Below are positions 6,621-12,672 of a stretch of DNA of 33,872 nt, one piece after another. The stretch lies in the NCBI GenBank assembly GCA_902799385.1, contig CADCAK010000033.1, forward strand, positions 1 through 33,872, written 5' to 3'. This DNA is from an uncultured bacterium (GTDB lineage Bacteria > Verrucomicrobiota > Kiritimatiellia > RFP12 > UBA1067). A program made the position numbers and the translations under genes. The first letter of the stretch is position 1. Every line of letters begins with the position of its first letter. A model generated the notes under the pieces. That model saw nothing but the letters and a program-made list of their open reading frames with translations. It searched no databases and was not told the DNA's origin.

Positions 6621-8099
6621 ATGAACATCCCATTGACGACTTTGGATATCGCCGTGCTTGGCGTTTACGCCGTGCTGCTTATCGGCGTTGGCCTTGTCAT
6701 GGGAAAGAAAGTCAAGAACGCGGGCGACTTTTTCTCTGGCGGCAAGAAGGTTCCGTGGTGGATGGGCGCAATCAGCTCCTACATGGCGATGATCAGCTGT
6801 TTCGTGTTCATCGCATACGCGCAGATCGGCTACGAGGATGGTCTTGTGGGGCTCACGGTCTTCTGGTCCACGGCGTTCGCAATACTCGTTGGAACGTTCG
6901 TCTTCGCCCGCCGCTGGCAGAGGGCGAATCTTGCGACGCCTGTCGAATATCTCGAGCGTCGGTATGGTTCAGGCGTGCGCCAGATGCTTTCCTGGAGCGG
7001 CGTCGCGTTCCGCATCATCGACAATGCCGTGCGGCTCTACACGCTCGGCATCATAGCATCGCAGTTCCTCGGCGTTTCTCTCCCGGCTGGAATCGCCCTT
7101 GGCGCGGCGGTTGTTCTCGTCTATACCGTTATGGGCGGAATATGGAGCGTACTTGTGACGGACATCATCCAGTGTGCCGTCCTCATGGTGGTTGCGCTGA
7201 CGGTTCTTCCCCTCTCGCTCAACGCCGTAGGCGGACTGGGTGCGCTCTACCGCGCAGTCCCGGAGCATTTCTCTCTCTTTGGCGGACATCGCGGCACATT
7301 CTATTTCCTCGCGACCTACTATCTCATCGTCTTCATCAAGTACAATGGCGCATGGTCGTTTGTCCAGCGCCTTTCTTCAGTGCCGAGCGAGCGCGACGCG
7401 GTGAAGATGGGCATTTTGTCTTCGGCGATATTCTTTGTGTTTCCGATTCTTGCGGTGCTGCCTGCCGTCGCCGCCCGCGTGTATCTGCCGGATCTTCCAC
7501 CTGAAATGCACGAGCGCTGCTACATCGAAATGTGTACGCGCCTTCTGCCGCCCGGCATGCTAGGTTTGATGGTCGCGGCGATGCTTGCGGCCTCACTTTC
7601 CACGCTTGCTGCCGAGTTCAATGTTACTTCGGGCGTCCTTGCCACGGACATTTATCGCCGCATATTCCGCAAGAACGCCTCTGAGCGAGAGTTGCTGGTC
7701 GTGGCACGTCTCGGGACAATCCTCGTCGCTTCGCTCATCGCGTTTGGAGCACTCTACGTTTCCCAGCTCGGCGGCGCGTTTGAGGCGAACAAGCTCCTGA
7801 TGGCGCTTTTCGGCGTTCCGATTGTCATACCGACAGTGTTTGGCATCCTGTGGCGGCGTCCGAACACGAAGGGCGTTTACCTCTGCGTTGTGGCTGGCGT
7901 CGTTTCAGGAATACTTCTCAAGACGTGTGGGAACGGGCTGTCGTGGGAAGCTGGCACTTTGATCCAGATCGGCGTATGTTTCGCCGGATTCTTCGGCGGC
8001 GCGCTCTTCGGCACGCCCAAGAAGGAGCAGGAGGAGAGGAATGCGCTCTTTGCGCAGATTGATTTTAGCCACAAAGAACAGGAGATGCAGGAGAAATAG
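6621..8099 (+). CDS. Sodium:solute symporter (SSS family), probable hexuronate importer
   Basis: The 492-residue, strongly hydrophobic protein has about 13 predicted membrane segments. SSS features near the N-terminus are LDIAVLGVYAVLLIGVGLVM, KVKNAGDFFSGGKKVPWWMG and SSYMAMISCFVFIAYAQIGY. Later LVYTVMGGIWSVLVTDIIQ matches the family's conserved middle segment, and GLMVAAMLAASLSTLAAEFN the sodium-site helix. It would couple Na+ entry to substrate uptake across the inner membrane. Position as first gene of an operon with uronate isomerase, mannonate oxidoreductase and mannonate dehydratase points to glucuronate or galacturonate (inference). GTG 6615 is an alternative start. The stop is 11 nt before the isomerase ATG. 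Confidence 0.9.
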   Translation: MNIPLTTLDIAVLGVYAVLLIGVGLVMGKKVKNAGDFFSGGKKVPWWMGAISSYMAMISCFVFIAYAQIGYEDGLVGLTVFWSTAFAILVGTFVFARRWQRANLATPVEYLERRYGSGVRQMLSWSGVAFRIIDNAVRLYTLGIIASQFLGVSLPAGIALGAAVVLVYTVMGGIWSVLVTDIIQCAVLMVVALTVLPLSLNAVGGLGALYRAVPEHFSLFGGHRGTFYFLATYYLIVFIKYNGAWSFVQRLSSVPSERDAVKMGILSSAIFFVFPILAVLPAVAARVYLPDLPPEMHERCYIEMCTRLLPPGMLGLMVAAMLAASLSTLAAEFNVTSGVLATDIYRRIFRKNASERELLVVARLGTILVASLIAFGALYVSQLGGAFEANKLLMALFGVPIVIPTVFGILWRRPNTKGVYLCVVAGVVSGILLKTCGNGLSWEAGTLIQIGVCFAGFFGGALFGTPKKEQEERNALFAQIDFSHKEQEMQEK

Positions 8100-8109
8100 G
8101 AGAGATGGC

Positions 8110-9144
8110 ATGATTGGATTTGATACGCTATACTCCTGGGTGAAGGATCTGCCGGTAGTCGACTGGCATAACCATCTCGACATGAAGATGCTCGCGGAGG
8201 ACAAGCCGCTCGGCTCGCTTTACGAAGTTTGGGTGAAGGCCGATCCATACAAGCACCGCGCGATGCGCATCTGCGGCGAGCCAGAGCACGTGATTACCGG
8301 CGATGCGAGCGAAGGGGAGAAGTGGGCTGCATGGACGAGGACGCTGCCCAAGCTCGTCGGCAATCCGCTTTTCGCGTGGGCGGGGCAGGAACTGGCATGG
8401 CTGTGGGATGGAAGATGTCTCGCGCAGAGACGCAGAGGCGCAGAGGGTAGATGGTGGGAGTGCGTGGAGAATGTGTCGCTTTCTGAATGGACGCCGTCGA
8501 AGATACTTAAGGCGTTCAATGTGGAGTATTTGAGCCCGTGCGTGGGAGCGGAATGCATTTCATTGTTCACAAAAGGCAATTGCCACAATTGTTCAGAAAT
8601 CACAAATACGAATTCTACACGATCTACACGTTTTACACGGCTAAATCCTGTCCAAGAAAACTCTGCGGACTCTGCGTCTCTGCGTGAGATAAAGATCGCT
8701 CCCTCGCTTCGAATGAACGCGGGCGACGAAATCTCTGTCGAGGCACTTGAAAAGTTTGACTCGGCCGGATGCCGCGTAGTCGATATTTCTGTCGACGATG
8801 TCGCCAAACTCACAACTCACAACTCACAACTCTCAACTGTCGCCGCCTTCGCGGCGGCACACGGCTGGACTATGCTGCTGCACCTCGGCGCTCTGCGTGA
8901 GACGTCTTCACGCCTTCGTGCGGCGGCGGGGCCTGCGGGCGGTTTCGCCGGAATGCGTGCCCCGGTCGATCCAGCCGCAGTTGCGGCGTTCTTGAACGAG
9001 TTGGAGGCAATGCCAAATGTGTTCAGCGGCAAAGAACACAAAGGAAATGTGAAATTGTGCAATTGTGGAAATATGGAATTATGTAAATATGAAAATGAAA
9101 ATTCTCACAATCCCATAATCCCGAAATATTTCATAATTCCATAA
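8110..9144 (+). CDS. uxaC: Uronate isomerase, N-terminal part (gene interrupted)
   Basis: Uronate isomerase converts glucuronate to fructuronate and galacturonate to tagaturonate. This frame holds the N-terminal two thirds: LPVVDWHNHLDMKMLAED, with the metal-binding HxH, then YEVWVKADPYKHRAMRICGE, NPLFAWAGQELAWLW, WTPSKILKAFNVEYLS and the barrel segment HGWTMLLHLGALRETSSRL. ATG 8110 is chosen because the upstream in-frame extension runs back into the symporter. Four blocks of short-period repeat interrupt it: 8419-8447, about 8553-8688, 8807-8839, and 9029 onward. The first three keep the frame. The last ends the frame at 9144, with the rest of the enzyme in another frame. Either two chains associate, a frameshift is read, or the gene is dead. 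Confidence 0.85.
   Translation: MIGFDTLYSWVKDLPVVDWHNHLDMKMLAEDKPLGSLYEVWVKADPYKHRAMRICGEPEHVITGDASEGEKWAAWTRTLPKLVGNPLFAWAGQELAWLWDGRCLAQRRRGAEGRWWECVENVSLSEWTPSKILKAFNVEYLSPCVGAECISLFTKGNCHNCSEITNTNSTRSTRFTRLNPVQENSADSASLREIKIAPSLRMNAGDEISVEALEKFDSAGCRVVDISVDDVAKLTTHNSQLSTVAAFAAAHGWTMLLHLGALRETSSRLRAAAGPAGGFAGMRAPVDPAAVAAFLNELEAMPNVFSGKEHKGNVKLCNCGNMELCKYENENSHNPIIPKYFIIP
9029..9128 (+). repeat. 100-nt exact direct repeat, copy 1 (inside uxaC)
   Basis: Identical over 100 nt to 11613-11712. It reads as 8-nt words (TGAAATTG, TGCAATTG, TGGAAATA, TGGAATTA, TGTAAATA) followed by words that are their reverse complement in type (CACAATCC, CATAATCC). In this copy the pattern continues to about 9185 with TTCATAAT, TCCATAAT, CGCACAAT and then the 9-nt word AATCCTGTT repeated. 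It separates the two parts of uronate isomerase. Confidence 0.9.
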
Positions 9145-9212
9145 TCGCACAATCAAACAATCCTGTCAATCCTGTTAATCCTGTCCAAAACTCTCTACCC
9201 CGCACAATTCTC

Positions 9213-9605
9213 ATGTCGCTCAACCCAGAGGCGCATGCGTCGCTGGCGGTGCTTGCGGGATCGTTCAACGGAGCGGGTTTGCCGGGCAAGGTGCAGCTCG
9301 GTCCTGCGTGGTGGTGGTGCGACCATGAGGAGGGAATACGAGACGTCCTTGAAAAGAACGCGGCTTACGGAGTCCTCTCGACCTTCATCGGCATGACAAC
9401 GGATTCACGTTCGCTCCTGTCGTTCGTCCGCCATGACTACTTCCGCCGTGTCCTTTGCAAGTGGGTCGCGGAGAAAGTCACCTCCTCCGCATTTCCAGAC
9501 GACGAATCGCTGCTTCGTCCCATGTTGGAGAACATCTGCAATAAGAATGCAAGGAGGATTTTTAGCCGCCTTGTTAATCCTGTAAATCCTGTTAATCCCG
9601 TCTAA
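9213..9605 (+). CDS. uxaC: Uronate isomerase, C-terminal part
   Basis: This frame has the unmistakable UxaC C-terminus: SLNPEAHASLAVLAGSFNG, GKVQLGPAWWWCDHEEG, FIGMTTDSRSLLSFVRHDYF and DDESLLRPMLENICNKNARR. The TDSRS segment contributes the catalytic Asp region that must join the HxH of the upstream fragment. The frame is open back to 9099, so it overlaps the N-terminal frame by 46 nt; a single frame change there would restore one chain. Codons before ATG 9213 read NPVNPVNPVQNSLPRTIL, where LPRTI(L) is native family sequence. The C-terminus again runs into the 9-nt repeat and reads NPVNPVNPV before TAA. No Shine-Dalgarno sequence precedes ATG 9213. Confidence 0.8.
   Translation: MSLNPEAHASLAVLAGSFNGAGLPGKVQLGPAWWWCDHEEGIRDVLEKNAAYGVLSTFIGMTTDSRSLLSFVRHDYFRRVLCKWVAEKVTSSAFPDDESLLRPMLENICNKNARRIFSRLVNPVNPVNPV
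9571..9605 (+). repeat. Nine-nt tandem repeat at the uxaC 3' end
   Basis: TTGTTAATCC TGTAAATCC TGTTAATCC is a 9-nt tandem that codes NPV three times and runs into the stop of uxaC. The same word occurs three times at 9161-9185 within the interrupted middle of the gene. It replaces the native C-terminal end and leaves only 16 nt before the next start. Confidence 0.8.
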
Positions 9606-9621
9606 AAACTCACAACAAAAA

Positions 9622-10491
9622 ATGAACACATATTGCAAAGACAAAGTTGCTGTCGTCACTGGCGCAGGCGGAACGCTGTGCAGCGCCATAGCGATTGACT
9701 TGGCCAAGAAGGGGGCAAAGGTCGTCCTTGTTGGCCGTACGCGCGAGAAACTGGAGAAGGTCGAAAACGAAATCGCCGCGTCTGGCGGCATCTGCTGCAT
9801 CGAACCTGCCGACGTCACCGACGAGGCCGCGATGCGCAACATGGCTGATCGTATTGCAGCCGAGTGGGGCCCGTGCCGCTTCCTTATAAACGGCGCAGGC
9901 GGCAACAACGTCAAAGCCATGCCGACACGACTAAAGTTTTGCGAAAAAGATCTCTGCGACTCTGCGTCTCTGCGCGAGAATAATGATCTGCCTGCTGATC
10001 ACGGCTTCTTCGACATAGACATGGAGGCGTTCAAGTCTGTCCTTGAAATCAACACACTTGGGACTGTCATCCCGTCTCGCATCTTCGCCCTCCAGATGGC
10101 AAAGGCCGGTGGTGGTGCGATTCTCAACTTTGCGTCTATGAACACATACCGTCCGCTAACGCGCGTCGCGCCTTACGCAATGAGCAAGGCGGCGATTGCG
10201 AACTGGACGATGTTCTTCGCGCAGTATATGGCTCCCGCGAAGGTGCGCGTCAACGCTGTCGCGCCGGGCTTCATGGTGAATGAGCGTTCCAAGCAGTACC
10301 TGATGACGCCAGACGGAGGACTCTCTCCACGCGGAGAGCAGGTCATGCACCACACGCCTGCCGGACGCTTTGGCGAGGCAGAAGACTTGCTCGGATGTGT
10401 GAATTGGCTTCTTGACGACTCGGTGTCGTCTTTCGTGACGGGCATCACAGTTCCCGTGGATGGAGGATTTCTCTCTTCCGCGGGCGTGTGA
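9622..10491 (+). CDS. uxuB: SDR-family D-mannonate oxidoreductase (fructuronate reductase)
   Basis: The 289-residue short-chain dehydrogenase has the NAD(P) motif VVTGAGGTLCSAIAIDLAKK near residue 12, NGAGGNN, and the catalytic Ser in LNFASMN with YAMSK (YxxxK). The C-terminus GITVPVDGGFLSSAGV is typical. Closest known role is reversible reduction of D-fructuronate to D-mannonate, as in the SDR-type UxuB (YjmF) of Bacillus, which fits its place between uxaC and uxuA. Residues about 104-122 (RLKFCEKDLCDSASLREN) are coded by an in-frame repeat insert (9931-9990 including CTCTGCG words) in a surface loop before GFFDIDMEAFKSVLEIN. Motifs on both sides are intact, so the enzyme is probably functional. 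No clear Shine-Dalgarno sequence is seen; the preceding bases are repeat-derived. Confidence 0.85.
   Translation: MNTYCKDKVAVVTGAGGTLCSAIAIDLAKKGAKVVLVGRTREKLEKVENEIAASGGICCIEPADVTDEAAMRNMADRIAAEWGPCRFLINGAGGNNVKAMPTRLKFCEKDLCDSASLRENNDLPADHGFFDIDMEAFKSVLEINTLGTVIPSRIFALQMAKAGGGAILNFASMNTYRPLTRVAPYAMSKAAIANWTMFFAQYMAPAKVRVNAVAPGFMVNERSKQYLMTPDGGLSPRGEQVMHHTPAGRFGEAEDLLGCVNWLLDDSVSSFVTGITVPVDGGFLSSAGV
9952..9978 (+). repeat. CTCTGCGT-type octamer repeat inside the SDR gene
   Basis: CTCTGCGA CTCTGCGT CTCTGCG is followed by CGAG. This is the reverse-complement orientation of the CGCAGAGG repeats in uxaC (8419) and uxuA (10807, 10997). It is inserted in frame and codes CDSASLRE. Confidence 0.85.
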
Positions 10492-10497
10492 GGGAAA

Positions 10498-10562
10498 TGT
10501 AAAGTGTAAAATGTAAAGTGTAAAATGACTAACGACTATCGACTAACGCCTATCGACTAAAT
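10498..10562 (+). repeat. Heptamer repeats replacing the uxuB-uxuA spacer
   Basis: Two 7-nt tandems follow each other: TGTAAAG TGTAAAA TGTAAAG TGTAAAA, then GACTAAC GACTATC GACTAAC GCCTATC GACTAAA. Together they fill nearly the whole spacer and abut ATG 10563. As a result uxuA has no recognisable ribosome binding site. Confidence 0.85.
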
Positions 10563-11636
10563 ATGACACTTGTTGAATTCGTACCGCCGACACAGCATCC
10601 TCTCTGGAAGCTTTGCCCCCAGATGGGGATAACTGACGTCATAGTAAAAGTGAATCCAGATTTGACGGGGATTTCCGACCCGTGGAGGTACGAAACGCTC
10701 GCCGGGATTGTTGGACGGTTTAAAGATGCAGGATTGAACGTCGTCGGACTTGAAGGCGATCCCTTCGACATGACGCCAATCAAGGAATACGGAGGTGGAG
10801 GATTGTCTCGCGCAGAGGCGCAGAGACGCAGAGAAGAATCGCTGTCGCACTACCGCGAGCTGCTGGAGTCGATGGGGAAGCTTGGGATAAAGCTTCTCTG
10901 CTACAACTTCATGGTCGGGAAGGGCTGGTCGCGGACGGGCGTTCGCGAAGGACGCGGCGGAGCAAAGGCGACGTATTTTTCGCTTGAAGAAGATGCCTCG
11001 CGCAGAGGCGCAGAGGCGCAGAGTCATGAGAATCTCCGCGTCTCCGCGTCTCCGCGCGAGAATCTGATTCTGACGGGGGAACAGGTCTGGGCGAATTACG
11101 AATACTTCATCAAGGCGGTGATGCCGACTGCGGAGAAGTGTGGTGTTCGCATGGCGCTCCATCCAGACGATCCGTGTCTCGACTCGCTCGGCGGCTATGC
11201 GCGAATCTTCGGAAGCGTAGAGGCATACGACCGCGCATACGCGCTTTATCCCTCGCCCTCTAACGCCGTCACTTTCTGCCAGGCGAATTTCAAGCTGATG
11301 GGCGTTAACCTTGGTGAAACTGCTAGGCACTTTGGCAAGCGCATCGCGTTCATTCACGTTCGTGATGTCGAAGGCACGAAGGAGGACTTCACAGAGCTCT
11401 TCCACGACCAGGGCAACACCGATCAGTTCGCGCTCATGCGCACCTACCGCGAGCTCGGGCTTGATGTTCCTGTACGCGGCGACCATGTGCCGGAGATGGC
11501 ATACGACCGCGTCCTCACTCCGGAAGGAACGCCCGGCTACTTCACCCTTGGCCGCCTCTTCGCCAACGGATACCTTAAAGCGCTGCTTCAGGGAACGGGA
11601 AATGTTTTAGCCGCAAAGAACACAAAGGAAATGTGA
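10563..11636 (+). CDS. uxuA: Mannonate dehydratase
   Basis: UxuA dehydrates D-mannonate to 2-keto-3-deoxygluconate. The 357-residue TIM-barrel protein has family motifs: GIKLLCYNFMVGKGWSRT, WANYEYFIKAVMPTAEKCGV, RMALHPDDPCLDSLGG, SPSNAVTFCQANFKLMG, HFGKRIAFIHVRDVEG, FHDQGNTDQFALMRTYRELG and VRGDHVPEM. Two loops are replaced or lengthened by repeat-coded peptide: GLSRAEAQRRRE at about 82-93 and SRRGAEAQSHENLRVSASPR at about 145-164. The C-terminal LAAKNTKEM comes from the 100-nt repeat downstream. Barrel strands and catalytic His/Asp motifs are untouched, so activity is likely. The start abuts heptamer repeats without a Shine-Dalgarno sequence. Confidence 0.88.
   Translation: MTLVEFVPPTQHPLWKLCPQMGITDVIVKVNPDLTGISDPWRYETLAGIVGRFKDAGLNVVGLEGDPFDMTPIKEYGGGGLSRAEAQRRREESLSHYRELLESMGKLGIKLLCYNFMVGKGWSRTGVREGRGGAKATYFSLEEDASRRGAEAQSHENLRVSASPRENLILTGEQVWANYEYFIKAVMPTAEKCGVRMALHPDDPCLDSLGGYARIFGSVEAYDRAYALYPSPSNAVTFCQANFKLMGVNLGETARHFGKRIAFIHVRDVEGTKEDFTELFHDQGNTDQFALMRTYRELGLDVPVRGDHVPEMAYDRVLTPEGTPGYFTLGRLFANGYLKALLQGTGNVLAAKNTKEM
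10807..10833 (+). repeat. CGCAGAGG octamer repeat in uxuA (first loop)
   Basis: CTCG CGCAGAGG CGCAGAGA CGCAGAG is an 8-nt tandem inserted in frame, coding SRAEAQRRR. Same word and orientation as 8419-8447 in uxaC. Confidence 0.85.
10997..11060 (+). repeat. Octamer-built hairpin inside uxuA
   Basis: Arm one (10997-11023) is CTCGCGCAGAGG followed by further CGCAGAGG units; arm two (11034-11060) is CTCCGCGT units ending CGCGAG. The 27-nt arms are complementary except at five positions, two of which become G-U pairs in RNA. The loop is TCATGAGAAT. The whole element lies in frame in a variable loop of the dehydratase. Confidence 0.85.
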
Positions 11637-11712
11637 AATTGTGCAATTGTGGAAATATGGAATTATGTAAATATGAAAATGAAAATTCTCACAATCCCAT
11701 AATCCCGAAATA
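11613..11712 (+). repeat. 100-nt exact direct repeat, copy 2 (end of uxuA)
   Basis: Identical to 9029-9128. Here it supplies the last codons and stop (TGA 11634-11636) of uxuA and most of the spacer before the RraA-like gene. The copy is followed by AATCCTGTC, one unit of the 9-nt repeat, and then a normal AAAGGAG site. Confidence 0.9.
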
Positions 11713-11743
11713 ATCCTGTCTAAAGTCAAAAGGAGAAAATTCG

Positions 11744-12499
11744 ATGCCATCACTATCCAATATGCGTTCAAAGGCCAAGGAAGCTGGCCTTATGAAACTC
11801 GACAAACTCATCGCGAAGCGCCAGAGCGTGCCGACAAACGAATTCCCTATTCCCGTGAAGGAACTTTGCGAACGATTCGAGAAGCTCTACACAGGATGCG
11901 TCAACGACGTCATGCGAGAGGCGTGCCTTCTCGACCAGAACCTCCCGCACGAGATAATGCCGCTCCGCGACGAGATGGTCGTGTGCGGCGAGGCGTTTAC
12001 CGTCAAGAGCGCGCCAAACTGCATGATCGAAGGTGAAATGACGTTCCGTGCGCAAATGCTTGACGACTTCAAGCCCAACGGCGTCGTGGTGTGGGATACA
12101 TCGGACGACGTCGAGGCGTCGTTGTGGGGCGGCGTCATGACGGCGACCGCGATCACGAAGGGAATTCGCGGCGCGGTGATCGCGGGTGGAATCCGCGACA
12201 CGAAGCAGATACTCGAGCAGAAGTTCCCGGTGTTCTACAAGTACCGCGTGTCGAACGGCTCGCTCGGACGCTGCATGATCACGCACTACCAGGTTCCGGT
12301 GAAGATCGGCAAGGTCACGGTGCGCCCGGGCGACATCATAATGGGAGACATCGACGGCGTAATCTGCATTCCGCGCGAGATCGCATACGAAGTCCTGCTC
12401 CGTGCCGAGGGCATCGAGCGCAACGAAGTCGACATCTTCTCGTGGGTGCGGCAGGGCGACACCATCAGCGAGATCATCGACAAGGGCGGGTATTTCTAA
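11744..12499 (+). CDS. RraA-like protein (HMG/oxaloacetate aldolase-type fold)
   Basis: The 251-residue product belongs to the RraA / 4-hydroxy-4-methyl-2-oxoglutarate aldolase family: LYTGCVNDVMREA, GEAFTVKSAPNC, PNGVVVWDTSDDVEASLWGG, TATAITKGIRGAVIAGGIRD with the conserved G-x-x-R-D, and VTVRPGDIIMGDIDGVICIP. Members are divalent-metal class II pyruvate aldolases or decarboxylases, or inhibitors of RNase E; sequence alone does not say which. About 40 N-terminal residues precede the core. It follows mannonate dehydratase and has a good AAAGGAG site (11729-11735), unlike the upstream genes. An aldol cleavage of a uronate-derived 2-keto acid would fit the operon, since no KDG kinase or KDPG aldolase is seen, but this is a guess. 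Confidence 0.8.
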   Translation: MPSLSNMRSKAKEAGLMKLDKLIAKRQSVPTNEFPIPVKELCERFEKLYTGCVNDVMREACLLDQNLPHEIMPLRDEMVVCGEAFTVKSAPNCMIEGEMTFRAQMLDDFKPNGVVVWDTSDDVEASLWGGVMTATAITKGIRGAVIAGGIRDTKQILEQKFPVFYKYRVSNGSLGRCMITHYQVPVKIGKVTVRPGDIIMGDIDGVICIPREIAYEVLLRAEGIERNEVDIFSWVRQGDTISEIIDKGGYF

Positions 12500-12586
12500 A
12501 ATATAAAATCCTTGTTAGTGCGCGGCATTCTTAAACCGCCCGATTCTTGTTGCCTTGTTCGTGTCGCTCGCTGTCGTGTCGCTCGC
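12500..12586 (+). repeat. Intergenic repeat fragments before the first ATPase cassette
   Basis: TAAAATCC and TGCGCGGC words at 12503-12530 match 14068-14096 after the ATPase gene, so related sequence flanks the cassette on both sides. ACCGCCCGATTCTTGTTGCC (12535-12554) is the right half of the hairpin repeat seen at 14158 and 19143. GTGTCGCTCGC occurs twice 15 nt apart (12561 and 12576). Confidence 0.6.
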
Positions 12587-12616
12587 TTGACGACGGGCAT
12601 CGGAATCTGCTATACT
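12587..12616 (+). promoter_or_regulatory. Promoter of ATPase gene 1
   Basis: TTGACG (12587-12592) and TATACT (12611-12616) are separated by 18 nt. The predicted leader runs about 50 nt to ATG 12673. Confidence 0.7.
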
Positions 12617-12672
12617 TTCCTTTGAAAACGGAAAAGAAGTTCGATGGGTGTCCGTTAAAAAGGGAAGATGGC

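Noticed and set aside
8807..8839. CACAACT tandem and other short repeats as a CRISPR array
   Set aside because: Units are 7-9 nt with no spacers and lie within coding frames; no cas genes are present.
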